A DNA stretch of 64,000 nucleotides from Zygnema cylindricum (GCA_037447655.1 JBBHKE010002104.1:62001-126000), one strand, 5' to 3'; shown: positions 13,601 through 24,707, numbered from the stretch's first letter. Made by a program: numbers and translations. Notes: generated by a model not told the origin, from the letters alone.

Positions 13601-14098
13601 GATAAGGTTTTTGTTCAGTTCCAGGATACTTCGGTACATCTCTATAAGAGCCATCCAAAGATCGGATGCCCTTTCTACCTGCAAATGAGGACATGCAAGT
13701 CCTTGAGTGAGATGGCGTAGGATGAAGTGCTTTGCCGCCATATTGTTGAAGTCCCAGGTTTCAGTATCATTCTCCTCGTTCCTCGGAATAGGTGACATGA
13801 ATGCTAAACCAGTTGCTATTGGTGTGGTCGCCTCCTTCTCCTTTCCTTTGTCCACCACCTCTCCTTCCTTTGTTTCATCCGTTGAAGGTGAATCCTCTTT
13901 CCTGGTGAATCTGCTTCCTCCAAACCCTGGAGGAATTCCAAGACTTGATGGACGCCCCAATCGTCCACTCACTATCCCCCAAAACCTTTTTTCGCATAGA
14001 GCTCCTATCATCATACTTTCCCAGTATATGAAGCCAGTTCCATTAAAGATTGGTACCCTAGAGGGTGGGCCCATAACCTGAAACTCTGAGACCTCCAT
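10613..14098 (-). pseudogene. copia gag-pol deletion derivative (nested B element)
   Basis: Three open stretches. 14098-13562: Gag N-terminus from the ATG in the LTR, which jumps at about 13628 from the Gag residues EMYRS directly to the pre-integrase LNKNLIST, removing Gag C-terminus, knuckle and protease. 13584-11992: GAG-pre-integrase, integrase with RSDNGGEYTS and linker. 11992-10613: reverse transcriptase (YVDD kept) and RNase H (SDASYGD kept). Joins: one extra A in a run of eight near 13570, and one base missing near 11999 where related copies read RYKARLVAKG. With protease gone it is non-autonomous, but RT and RNase H are well preserved. Confidence 0.9.
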
Positions 14099-15126
14099 AA
14101 GTCCTCAGAGTGGACAGCTTCCAAGAAGCCTCTAGGATAATCCTGACCCCTTTGTGTTTAAGCAAAAATAACTGCCACCCTGGCAGACAAAAACCTGACC
14201 AACTTCACCCCTGTGAAGACAAGACTCCCCTGAGTGGATAGCAAAAAAAATCTCTTAATTTGCTCCCCTGAGCAGTAAGTTATGGAGGGTCAAAGTTGAC
14301 CTTTTGTACAGAAGCTCTCTGGGAGAGGGGGTCCTATCTTCTAATTTTTCTAAGTCCTATCTCTCTCACAGACTCTATCTACTGATGTACGGAACCAATC
14401 AGAATTGAGTTCCGTACGCAAAAGTACAGCTGCCGGTGTACTTTATGTACGGACATTGTACGACATGGCCAAAATGTCGACACATGTCAAATCCGGATTC
14501 GGTGCCATAATCTCCTGAGATTCCACAATCCAACGGAATTTCGCCACGCGTCATCCGATGTGGCGATGGCCATAAACCGCCGAAATCTTCCTCCGCGATC
14601 TCGGCGCTAATCCTGGCCGTCCGATTAAATTCGGCTTTAATCGTAGCCGTAATAAATACATGCGCGGTATTTGTTTCATTTACGAAACAAATGCGCGGTA
14701 CTGATTTGTGTCCGTACCGCAAGGTGTACATTATATATTACTGGATCTATGTATCCCGTAATTCATTGCAGTTAAATGGTTTTTCGCGGGTATACATATT
14801 TAAATAACTATCAAACTATATGCTACGTAACACTATCGCTAAACTTAACGGCTAAGGCTACCGGCTATTTCCTGTCTGCCGGCCGGTAGGTACAAGGATC
14901 AAATCCTGCCGCCGGCACATAACTTTTACTTTAATAAATAAACCCTAATAAAAATTTCCCGTAAACCTCAGGATAGCCAAGGTAGCCATGGCTCTAGCTT
15001 CCTCTCCAATTTCTCAGTGATTGCGACAAGTTTGAGAGTTGGAGAGAGAAGTTAGAGATAGACTGCCTCGACTTCTATATTTCTTTTCAGACCTAGAAAA
15101 TACTAATAAAACCATTAGTTTCTACA
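14079..15126 (-). repeat. 5' LTR of nested B element
   Basis: 1,048 bp, very close to 9551-10599. PBS complement TGGGCCCATAACC at 14066-14078. tRNA-like B box GGATCAAATCC at 14896-14906. U3 open frame 14399-14731. Confidence 0.95.
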
Positions 15127-15131
15127 GAGAG

Positions 15132-15217
15132 TTGGAGAGAGAAGTTAGAGGTAGACTGCCTCGGCTTCTTTCTTTCTATTCAGACCTAGAAAATACTTAA
15201 AACCATTAATTTCTACA
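15132..15217 (-). repeat. 5' LTR of outer B element, remaining 86 bp
   Basis: Continues TTGGAGAGAGAAG after the second GAGAG and ends ...TTAATTTCTACA, directly followed by the GTTGC target duplication of the outer element. Confidence 0.95.
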
Positions 15218-15632
15218 GTTGCGTCCCGAGCCGCCACGCCACTATGCACTGCCGCGCGAGAAAAAATGTGGGTCCCAGTCAGATCAGTAAATACCACATC
15301 ACCCAAGGTTTGCCTAGTCCCGTGGAGGAAAACCAAGTCAACTCGAGGACTTCGGAGACCACCGGATTGGGAACGAGGAGGTAATATATGAGAAACCTTC
15401 TGCTTCACAGTGTAGCCTGCTTCGTATCACGAAATAAATCATGCGGGACGGTACGTTCACTCCCCTGCGAGCAACGAAGTAAATGGAAGTCGTCGGAGTT
15501 AATAGGTTGGTTGAAAACACAGTTGGGACGCCCAAGAAGCGGAGGGTGAGGCAAATCCAAACGGAGGCGGATAGCAGAGGTGAACTGGTCAAACGTCATA
15601 CGAAGTGTCAAAAAAATGGGTGTTGCGTGCAA
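15218..15632 (-). pseudogene. Non-LTR retrotransposon C-terminal endonuclease region, copy 1 right half
   Basis: Minus-strand residues from 15632 down resemble the region after the RT domain in non-LTR elements with a restriction-like endonuclease: TFDQFTSAIRLRLDLP, then a zinc-binding-like HLLRC stretch, then PRVDLVFLHGT and VFTDLTGTH (the D and DxxxTDPT-type positions of the nuclease core). Relative to 19054-19468 this copy carries a deletion of about 20 bp near 15420, which shifts the frame between 15145-15408 and 15405-15632. No RT catalytic domain is present. Family assignment is from pattern memory only. Confidence 0.6.
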
Positions 15633-16291
15633 CCACGCACTAGCCCTCGGCCCAGAACATGAACATAAACGAGCACACGAATGAGCTGAATGTAGCGCAT
15701 TTAATCAATCATCGAATTCAATGACTGCCAACTACTCGGATATACGTTGCTGCACATGGTACATAGGCATAACGAACTAGAGCAAAAGTAAAAGACCGTT
15801 GGAAAAAGATAAACAGTGGACCCTTTCGTCCAAGTGATCTGATGGAAAAGATTCTCCATGGCCGTGACAGTACGGACTCTGGCTACATGGCGCGAGGACA
15901 TTCGAGAGCTGGTCCTCATGGCCCATTCGCGACAACGACAACACTGTATGATACAACGAATGAAATACGTGGCGGGTATTTCCGCATACACAGAATAGTG
16001 CTGGTCATTCGATGTACGCATACATATTTATTCAGGTGGGCGAAAAAAAATATAGGGAGTGGGAATGTTACACCGTGTATCGCTATTAGGGTTAATAATT
16101 TTTTTGCCACTTAATTTTTTTTTTGTGTACACCCTTGTCCGATTTTCACATGAAGACTACCAATCAAAATATGAGAATCGTATATTTCAATCGCAATCGT
16201 CAGATCCACGATCCGACAATTATGTACGGAGAAAAGATGTTTTAAGCGGCAAAAAAAACATTAACCCTAATAGAGATACAAGGATTATAAC
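15218..16291. repeat. Segmental repeat copy 1, right part (partner 19053-20147)
   Basis: About 1.07 kb closely similar to 19053-20147, including the non-coding stretch after 15640. With 2985-3187 it forms the whole repeat. Similarity stops at about 16291 and 20147. Confidence 0.9.
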
Positions 16292-16570
16292 ATGTGAGTA
16301 AGCTAATAATTAGGATTTGTCTTGGGAAATTGACGTAATAATTTGATTTCCGCTGATTTATTAACTAATAATGACTACATGTCGCGTGACATTGACATAA
16401 TAATATGATATATTTCTGGAAACGCGGTATAAATCGCATAATTAGCACTTTGCAATAATGTACGATGTATGAGTAAGCCAATAATTACGATCTGTCGCGT
16501 TATATTGATATAATAATTTGACATATTGTTGGAAACACCGCATAAAGTGCATAATTAACACTTTACAATA
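16292..16570. repeat. Diverged short direct repeats, AT-rich
   Basis: Two related units: one from about 16292 with GAGTAAGCTAATAATTA and the block GGAAACGCGGTATAAATCGC (from 16418), the other from about 16468 with GAGTAAGCCAATAATTA and GGAAACACCGCATAAAGTGC (from 16532). Each ends in a CACTTTRCAATA motif. No coding potential seen. Confidence 0.6.
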
Positions 16571-16739
16571 GATTCGATTTGCAGCCCTTATCTTTTTGTA
16601 AGATTCGCGAAATGAATAGTGTTAGTACTGTGTCAGATTTGCGACGCTAATCATGATGCCACGTACTTCCACGATACCAAAAGTACAAAAAACAATAATG
16701 CTGGAAAAAGAAAGTACAAAATTTTCATTTTTTTTTGTT

Positions 16740-16905
16740 TTTTGTTTGACCGACCGTTACTGACCGTTTTTTTTTTTCCTGGTGAGTCAACCGACCGTAA
16801 CCGCCCGACCCCCAAAATTTGGCAACCGAATCAGTTCCGGATCCGGCGCGGGCGGTCGGTTAACGGTCGGTCACGGTTTCGGTTGACCGTTTGCGACCTC
16901 TGTCG
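16740..16905. repeat. GC-rich inverted-repeat cluster (foldback or MITE-like)
   Basis: The left arm carries GACCGACCGTTACTGACCG and CAACCGACCGTAACCG. The right arm carries GGTCGGTTAACGGTCGGTCA and GGTTGACCGTTTGCGACC. The arms are imperfect reverse complements around a centre near 16820. No TIR or target duplication could be fixed by eye. The GCGACCT edge resembles the edge of the foldback at 20345-20822. Confidence 0.4.
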
Positions 16906-17215
16906 TTCGGTACTGTACTTTTGTGTCGGTTCGGTTTGGTGCGAGCGCCGACCGGTATTCATTTGTTCGAGTCGCACGCTGGTCGATTGCGAGGAAATGT
17001 TGGTTCGCGAAGCGTGACGCAATTTTTTCGTCCGCGGAAGTATTTTATGTGTACGACAAAGCGGCAATACCTTTGTACAGCCGATCCTGCTACGATCTTG
17101 TCAATGTAAGTATGCTGATTCGTAAAAAGCGTGGCTCGATTTCGTCGCGCGTGACGACGTTCATTATTTCATTTAATTTCAAATGATATTTTTACGCCGG
17201 TTCGTTTTATTATAA

Positions 17216-18265
17216 AAGTTTATTTCATTTCGTGCGTTATAATATTTCCGTACGAGACTTATAATACTTTCAGTTTCAATAGGTTTCGTTTCACTTTGCG
17301 TCTAAGTTCAATGTAACACTCAGACGATTTAATTTTAATTTTGCGGCTGTGCTCTCAACGTGGAGCTCACATAACGACAAAAAGTTAGTGTCTACAACCA
17401 TTTTATTTACATGTGGTTGCCACCATTTCGTTACCATAAACGCTCTCGGCCGTGTGAATTGCTAATTTTATCATGACGGTCGACGTTCGCAAGCGCGGCA
17501 AAATTTTAAACGGTTGAAACAATATTATGAAAGTCAAAGATGTCCAACCGATTGACCGTCAAATTTATGCTCAACGGTACTTTATTTGTACCAATGTGTA
17601 CCTCAAACGTACTTTTTTTGACAAAATGACGTAAGTGACTGTGAGCAACCAAAACAGTCACTGTCATGATCAATTCCCTAAATAAAATTGCTGCGCGCAG
17701 ATAGTTTAGATTGACATTTGACTTGGACGCAAAAATGAAATCTACTCGCGAATCGGGACGCCTGAACCCCTGAAGTACGTTCTGTAGAGGTGTTGATTCA
17801 TAAACAATGTGACTTCAATGGTCACGCTTGACCTCGCGTCATTTTAGTTTCATCGATGTTTAAAAGCGGGTACGCTTTTTTATTTTGTAACTAAGTTTAT
17901 TTCGTTTTGTGCGAGTTCATACATGTTGTACGCCGTTCTTTAATTTGTGTCAGCGTCCAAGTCAAATGTCAGTGTGAACTACCTGCGCGCAACCATTTAT
18001 TTATATGTAGCTGCCGCAGTTTTGTTACAGCAAATCTGCGCCAACCGTGTGATTTTTTTTTTATGACGATCAACGTTCGCATGCGCGACACTTTTATAAC
18101 CGCCGTTACAATATCCCGCCAGTCAAGGATGTTTGACGGATTGACCGTCTAATTTGAGCTTAAAGGTACGTAGCTTGTACAAAACTGTATTTAAAATGTA
18201 CAATTTCTGACAACTACTTGCGCGCAGCAAAAATTGTCTTGCAATTAGCAATTCCCTGTTTTTAT
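17216..18265. repeat. Tandem diverged duplication of a non-coding unit
   Basis: Unit 1 (about 17216-17700) and unit 2 (about 17889-18265) share in the same order: TTTATTTCRTTTYGTGCG, ACCATTTWATTTAYATGT, CGTGTGAATT/CGTGTGATTT, ATGACGRTCRACGTTCGC, a block around GATTGACCGTC, and a GCGCGCAG motif. Conserved order argues for duplication. I recognise no gene in either unit. Confidence 0.6.
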
Positions 18266-18698
18266 TGACTTATGGGAGACTTGGATATGTGCACACTAAT
18301 ACTTGGTGAAGTGGTTTCAGTTTTAACGCAAAATAGAAATGCGTAAACGGGGGGAGAAATGTAAACAAAGTGTACGGAAAGGATTTGCTCGGCGCTGGTT
18401 CATATGTTATGTTACGGAAGCGTTAAGAGGATCGCTTCGCAAAACGCCAAAATGCTTATCCAGATGGGACCCATTGACTAACATAAAAAAGGAAAACTTT
18501 ATTACAGAAAGTGCGATTGAAAAACCATCAAAGTACAAAGGGGGTAAAAAAATGAAAATATAACATTTAAAGACTACAAGAGCCAATAGTTACTAAAGCA
18601 AAACAAAACAAACAAATGAGGAAAACAAAAGCAACTAGGCTAACTAGCAAGTCTAAACAAAAAACCAAAGATGACTAGACAAAAAAGAAAAATCCACT
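18266..18698. other. Unassigned region
   Basis: A 74-codon open frame (18339-18563, plus) is rich in Lys/Arg and looks like nothing I know; 18560-18690 is A-rich. I cannot support a gene. Confidence 0.3.
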
Positions 18699-19468
18699 CT
18701 ATATGATGCCCCACCACCCTGACAAACTAAATTCCACACCCCCGAAGATCATGGATGTGGACTGGATCCCATGGAGGAAGATGTGGGAGGCCCCGCCTAT
18801 CATCCGCCACCGTGCTTCAACGGAGAAGGGCCGCAACTTACGCTTGTTGAAGGGCAACTGATACACGCTGACGGTAAAAAGCAACGAGGAGGCTTGGGGG
18901 AGGACCCCTTAGATCCCTAGATTCAAAAGCTCTCTTAGCACAGTTGCGAAAAAAAATCATCTAAAGACTTGTCCAAGGAACCAAAAATCTCAGCTGCAAA
19001 TGGGACAAACTGGTTCGCCGTGTCTCAGTGAGCATAATCCCTTTCCTTAGAAGCTGTTGCGTCCCGAGCCGCCACGCCTGTATGCAATGCCGCGCGAGAA
19101 GAAATGTGGGTCCCAGTCGGATCAGTAAGGACCACATCACCTAAGGTCCGCCCAGTCCCGTGGAGGAAAACTAAGTCAACTCGAGGACTTCGGAGACCAC
19201 CGGATTGGGAACGAGGAGGTAATATATGAGAAACCTTCTGCTTCAGAGTGTAGCCTACTTTGACACGAATTGTAGCAATCGCATCACGAACCAAATCATG
19301 TGCGACGGTACGTTCACCCCCCCGCGAGCAACGAAGTAAATGGATGTCCTCGGAGTTAATAGGTTGGTTGCAAACACAGTTGGGACGCCCAAGAAGCGGA
19401 GGGTGAGGCAAATCCAAACGGAGGCGGATAGCAGAGGTGAACTGGTCAAACGTCATACGAAGTGTCAA
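18699..19468 (-). pseudogene. Non-LTR retrotransposon C-terminal region with endonuclease-like domain, copy 2
   Basis: The longest open part is 19468-19025 (147 codons). In order: TFDQFTSAIRLRLDLP, a Cys/His stretch with HLLRCSRGGER, VAHDLVRDAI, the PRVDLVFLHGTGRTLGD and VVLTDPTGTH segment typical of a PD-(D/E)XK-like nuclease, then a tail around ERDYAH. The homology continues in other frames toward 18699 (EIFGSLDKSL, RNCAKRAFESRDL, YRQRVSVAL). The reverse transcriptase part is absent, so this is a 5'-truncated relic. It is uninterrupted by copia and serves as the empty-site control for 3188-15217. An alternative is a free-standing nuclease gene, which I think less likely. Confidence 0.6.
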
Positions 19469-20147
19469 AAAAATGGGTGTTGCGTGTAACCACGCACCAG
19501 CCCCCGGCCCAGAACATGAACATAAACGAGCACACGAATGAGCTGAATGTAGCGCATTTAATCAATCATCGAATTCAACGACTGCCAACTACTCGGATAT
19601 ACGTTGCTGCACATGGTACATAGGCATAACGAACTAGAGCAAAAGTAAAAGACCGTTGGAAAAAGATAAACAGTGGACCCTTTCGTCCAAGTGATCTGAT
19701 GGAAAAGATTCTCCATGGCGGTGACAGTACGGACTCTGGCTACATGGCGCGAGGACATTCGAGAGCTGGTCCTCGTGGCCCATTCGCGACAACGACAACA
19801 CTGTATGATACAACGAATGAAACACGTGGCGGGTATTTCCGCATACACAGAATAGTGCTGGTCATTCGATGTACGCATACATATTTATTCAGGTGGGCGA
19901 AAAAAAATATAGGGAGTGGGAATGTTACACCGTGTATCGCTATTAGGGTTAATAATTTTTTTGCCACTTAATTTTTTTTTTGTGTACACCCTTGTCCGAT
20001 TTTCACATGAAGACTACTAATCAAAATATGAGAATCGTATATTTCAATCGCAATCGTCAGATCCACGATCCGACAATTATGTACGGAGAAAAGATGTTTT
20101 AAGCGGCAAAAAAAACATTAACCCTAATAGAGATACAAAGATTATAA
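18857..20147. repeat. Segmental repeat copy 2 (partner 2985-3187 plus 15218-16291)
   Basis: About 1.29 kb, close to copy 1 with scattered substitutions. It keeps the uninterrupted junction GCTGTTGCGTCCCGAG at about 19051-19066. The two copies lie about 3.8 kb apart in the same orientation. Confidence 0.9.
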
Positions 20148-21163
20148 TCTAAGTGACAGTGATAGGTTTGTTGATATTCGACGTGTTTTTTTTCAAGGTC
20201 TTGATCATCCATATATTGACGATACCAAAGTTTTTTGTTCAACATTTATATATATTTTTTAGTGTTATGTGTCGACAAAATTATCATCGCGATAAATTCG
20301 ATATTTGATGTATTGATTATGGAATGGTGAGAGGGCTCAATATATCTTTGGGCAGAGGTTGCAATTGGTTACCCGAATCCGTACCCGACCGATACCCAAC
20401 AGCCCGCGTTAGATCGGAAACGGATTCGGGTGCCAAATATTGGGGGGCAGTTGGATTCAGGCTGTTGATTCACAAAAAAAAATAAAAAACGGGTATGGTC
20501 GGGTAAGCAAAAAATGAAAAAAAATGAAGGCTTTGTATTTCTCCATACTGGCCAACATTTTTGTACATTATACTCTTAGTATCGTGGAAGGTATAAGGGA
20601 GATGTACTATTAATTTTGTACTCATCCGGGTTCGAGCGGGTAAGGGTAGTCGCGAGAAATCTAGTTTTGATTAACTTTTATTTTAGCAAACGCGTACCGG
20701 GTAACGGGTAACAATTTCGGAGGGTGAAATAACCAGGTCCGGTACCGGGTGTTCAGATTTTGAAAAAAAAATTGTCGGTTTCGGGTAAATCTAAAATTTT
20801 GACTTTTGCGACCTTTGTATCTGGGTGACCAAAAATTGGTGGGAGGTGGGGATCCGTAAAGATTTCGTACGGAAATAATGTATGAAAAAATTGTACCCTC
20901 CCCCACTCCCACTCTAGGGTGGGGGGAGGGGGTCATGTCGAGCGTGCCTGAGTAACGTGAGGGAAGGGCCCACAGCCCGGAGTCGTCGGCATCGGAGTCC
21001 TGCAAATAACCCCCAAATGCGAATGCTTCCTAGAATGATGATCATGCCCACTGCTGCCCACATCCCTCCCATAGATATGCATGCAAAATAGGAAAGAAGC
21101 TCGGACAGGGAATAGGGATTAGTACAGGGGAAGGCGAAAGTTATACCCTTCCCCTTACTTCCC
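20148..21163. other. Non-coding stretch with a foldback repeat
   Basis: 20345-20822 is rich in inverted CGGGTA/TACCCG words; its left edge GGTTGCAATTGGTTACCCG is roughly complementary to its right edge, which contains CGGGTAAATC and TTGCGACCTTTG. 20890-20935 holds a C-rich then G-rich palindrome (CCCCCACTCCCAC and GGTGGGGGGAGGGGG). No coding region supported. Confidence 0.45.
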
Positions 21164-22655
21164 TGTAGAAATTAATGGTCCGTTTAAAGTATTTTCTAGG
21201 TCTAAATAGAAATATAGAAAAAGCCGAGGCAGTCTACCTCTAACTTCTCTCTCCAACTTCTCAAACTTGTCGCAGTCACTGAGAAATTGGAGAGGAAGCT
21301 AGAGCCATGGCTACCTAGGCAATCCAGAGGTTTACAGGAAATATATATATTAGTTTATTTATAGTTAGAGGTTTATTTACAAAAAGGATATATGCCGCCC
21401 CCAGGATTTGATCCCGGTACTTGCCGGACGTTAAGCGGCCGGTAGCAGGTGGCCTTATCCGTTATGTGTAAACCTAGTGTTACATTACCAAGTAGGAAAA
21501 TTCATTTAAATGCAACTATTTACGGGATACATAGAGTCAATAATATAAAAGCACCGATTGTGGTGCTGATAAAGAAACGAATACCGCGCATTTGTTTCTT
21601 TTGCGAAAAGAATACCGCACAGGTATTTATTACGGCTATGATTAAACGTGAATTTAATCAGACGGTCGGAATGAACGCCGAGATCGTGGAAGAGGATTTT
21701 GACGGTTTGTGGTCATCGCCACATCGGATGACACGTGGCGAAATTACATTGGATCGTGGTATCTCCGGAGATTACGGCACCGAATTTGGATATGACTTGT
21801 GTCGACATTTAGGCCATGTCATACAATGTCCGTACAAAAAGTACACCGCCAACAGTACTTTTGTGTACAAAAGTGGAATATGATTGGCTCCGTACATTAG
21901 AAGATAGAGTCTGTGAGAGAGATAGGACTTAGAAAAATTAGGAGATAGGCCCCTCTCTCCCAGAGAGCTTCTGTACAAAAGGTCCACTTTGACCCTCCAT
22001 AACTTACTGCTCAGAGAAGCAAATTCATAGATTCTTTTTGCTATCGACTCAGGGGAGTCTTGCCTTCACAAGGGTGAAGGTGGTCAAAGTTTTTGTATGC
22101 CAGGGTGGCAATTGTTCGTGCTGAAACACAAAGGGGTCAGAGTATTGGGGGATAGTGAGTGGACGGTTAGGGTGTCCATCAAGTCTTGGAATCCCTCCAG
22201 GGTTTGGAGGAAGCAGATTCACCAAGAAAGAGGACCCACCTTCAACGGAGAAAACAAAGGAAAGAGAAGTGGTGGACAAAGGAAAGGAGAAGGAGACGAC
22301 CACACCAATAGCAACTAGTTCGGCATTCATGTCACCTATTCCGAGGAACAAGAAGAATGATACTGAAACCTGGGACTTCAACAATATGGCGGCAAAGCTC
22401 TTCATCCTGTAGAAACTAATGGTTTTATTAGTATTTTCTAGGTCTGAAAAGAAATATAGAAGTCGAGGCAGTCTATCTCTAACTTCTCTCTCCAACTCTC
22501 AAACTTGTCGCAGTCATTGAGAAATTAGAGAGGAAGCTAGAGCCATGGCTACCTTGGCTATCCTGAGGTTTACGGGAATTTTATATTAGGGTTTATTTAT
22601 TTAATTAAAATGTATGTGCTGGCGGCAGGATTTGATCCTTGTACCTGCCGGCCGT
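21164..22655 (+). mobile_element. Copia element, family B, reduced to LTR, gag scrap and LTR start
   Basis: 21164-22143 is a B LTR lacking its last part with PBS and start codon. 22144-22407 is a Gag piece (from GIVSGRLGCPSSLGIP to NNMAAKLFIL). 22408-22655 is the first 248 bp of a B LTR beginning TGTAGAAACTAATGG. About 4 kb of gag-pol is missing between the last two. tRNA-like B boxes (minus strand, GGATCAAATCC) at 21404-21414 and 22628-22638. The U3 open frame is long here (21449-21883, 144 codons). It ends abruptly at 22656 in a D-family LTR. Confidence 0.85.
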
Positions 22656-22833
22656 GGCTCTAGCTCTCTCTCTGGTCTTCTGTGACTGCAACAAGTATGG
22701 GACCGGAGAGAGTTGAGCGAGAAACAGGCTGCCTTTGCTGACTTACTCTATTTATTTTTCCAATACAGACCTAGAAAATACATAAATTTCAACACTCCCC
22801 TTATTTTCTAGTCTATTTTTTTTTCAATTCCCA

Positions 22834-23778
22834 CTACAATTTTTTTTTTTTTTCCTTCTTTTCCTTTTTCTTCTTTCTTTTCTCCTCATAAAACTTTAAG
22901 TGAATACTCTCGTATTTTAAAAGGTCCATTAGATGAGCTGAAATAAACATTCCATCTTGCTGATCACACATTTTTTTAATCATACCATTTTCCATAAATT
23001 CGAGCAAAGATTTTATCCCCATTGTCTCTTTTCCATCCACATTGAATACGATTTCCCTCTTGCAATTCAAAAAACCAGCCCCATCTCCAATCTTCAACAC
23101 ACACCCAGATGCTAACCCTTTTACAGGCACACCTTCATAAATGGCATCACTTCCTTTAATGATGTCAAAACCATTACCCCCCAAATTTATCCTTAAATCA
23201 AGAGTCCCCACTAAGTTCCTCATAAAATCTACATCTTCCGAACTCATGTTTTTATCCATGATACTCACCCCATTTTCTGGAATTTCCTCACTCTCTCCCA
23301 CGGAATTCTTTCCACTATCACTTTCTATAATGATTCCCAAAGAGTATTTCTCCTCCCCTAAACTTTTGATTAAATATTTATTTTCTCCCCTATCTTTTAA
23401 AACCCCCTCTAGTTTTACTTCCCCCCTTTCCCCGAAATCCGTTGAAGTCTCCCTTTCCAACCAGTTTTCTGTTTCCAAAGTATCTATAGAATTATCCTCA
23501 TTATTTTTATTTCCCACAAGTACCTCCCTTCCCTTTACTTCCCTTATACCTCCAAAAGCATATCGTTGCTTTCGTGTAATTTCTGTGTACTTCTCTCTCT
23601 TCTCCATTCTACCGATGTGAAGAAGCTCCAATATTTCTTCATCCTCTTTCTCCTCTTCCCCTTCTTCCTCCTCTTTCACATTCCAACTTTTAAGTTCTTC
23701 CAAACAAGGACACTCCTCTATATAGTGACCCGGTTCTCTACAAAAGAAGCAAACACTATTTTTCAAAGCTCCCCTTTC
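22834..23778 (-). pseudogene. Zinc knuckle joined to vestigial copia RNase H (D element open frame)
   Basis: A 315-codon open stretch without an ATG at its start. It begins with a CCHC knuckle CFFCREPGHYIEEC, passes the remnant RKQRYAFGG that precedes the protease in other copies, then continues in the same frame into sequence aligning with the end of RT (GEEKYSLGIIIESD) and with RNase H (GSDAIYEGVPV where A has WSDASYGDVPL). Protease, integrase and the YVDD part of RT are gone. Several RNase H catalytic-region residues are changed. The C-terminus is a run of Lys and Glu. It is strongly diverged from A yet carries no stop. Probably a non-autonomous element's protein or its remains; Gag upstream is out of frame. 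Confidence 0.6.
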
Positions 23779-24707
23779 TTTTCATCTCCCTCTCTTTCCA
23801 CCAAAGTTCCGATAAGGTTTACCTTCGTCTTTCTTCCTCTCATCACGCTTCCGCCCGTAACCGCCGCACCTCTCATCACGCTTTCGCCAATCACCACTTG
23901 TTGTAAATGCAGTCACCCTCTCACTTCCCCTACGAAGCTCCAAAGTGCTTTCCCTCACAAGAATCATCCCCATGGTAAAGCTCTAAGTCCACGAGGAGCC
24001 ATCCATTGCCTGTATACGACAAATGATGTTTTTTACTCATCTGGGAGTTTCATGAGTAGTGTATTGATCTTTCTCTCCTCAGATTCTACATACCCCGCAC
24101 TAGCAAGCTCAACATATAACGCAGCAATATCATTGCAAAACTCTATTATGTTACCGCCTTTATAAACATAGGCCTCTATTTCTTGTTTTACTAATTGCTG
24201 CCTTTGAATAGTCTCTCTTATAAATCTGCCTTAGTGTTTCCCATATTTCCGAAGACTTGGTAAGACTTAAAAGAGAGATAGCTATGGACTTAGACACATA
24301 TCTAAGTATAAGATTTTTTGCTATAGTGCTTTTTTATACTCCCAAATTTTACTATCATTTTCTTCAGTTTTACTTATAACCCCTCTAAGTGAAGATCTGG
24401 CGGAGAGTATAGCTCCCCTCACCATAAGTGTCCCTTTATCCTTCTCCCCTATTTCCCCATCCACGGGAAGGTTTTTCCCTTCACTTTCCGATGCATCTGA
24501 ACTCCGGTTGATATTCTGGGCAGCCTCAGATGATTCTCCATTGTAACCTCCTCCAAAGGCTGGTGGCGGACATCTCACTTGTCCCAAAACAATTCCCCAT
24601 AAGTGCTTCTTGAAAAGCAATCCCTCCATTATAAACTTCAATAAGTAAAGTCTGTTCCATCGAACATAGGCACCCTAGATGGTGGGCCCATAGCCTGAAA
24701 AACCCAT
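23779..24707 (-). pseudogene. copia gag, broken (D element)
   Basis: Gag N-terminus 24641-24321 (EKHLWGIV-like HLWGIVLGQVRCPPP), further Gag near 24250-24000, and the segment MILVRESTLELRRGS (about 23970) with an Arg/Lys-rich stretch before the knuckle. At least three frame breaks. The ATG nearest the LTR end (24705-24707) reads into a stop after about ten codons because the LTR end has lost 8 bp compared with 27770. Confidence 0.75.

Larger units (their letters stand above)
9551..15126 (-). mobile_element. Copia element, family B, nested; internally deleted
   Basis: LTRs at 9551-10599 (1,049 bp) and 14079-15126 (1,048 bp), flanked by the perfect 5-bp duplication GAGAG (9546-9550 and 15127-15131). 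The internal region is 3,479 bp against about 4,350 bp in other B copies. Roughly 0.9 kb that encoded the end of Gag, the zinc knuckle and the protease is missing at about 13628. Confidence 0.95.
3188..15217 (-). mobile_element. Copia element, family B, with a second B element nested in its 5' LTR
   Basis: 3' LTR 3188-4234, internal region 4235-8588, and 5' LTR 8589-9550 continued at 15132-15217. The 5-bp target duplication GTTGC flanks it at 3183-3187 and 15218-15222. The related non-LTR fragment at 19053 reads straight through GTTGCGTCCCGAG, so an empty site is present in the same window. Without the nested element it is about 6.4 kb. Confidence 0.95.

Noticed and set aside
15701-16021. 106-codon frame in the segmental repeat (also 19558-19878)
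   Set aside because: Present in both copies only because they are recent duplicates; frames are open on both strands and no domain is visible.
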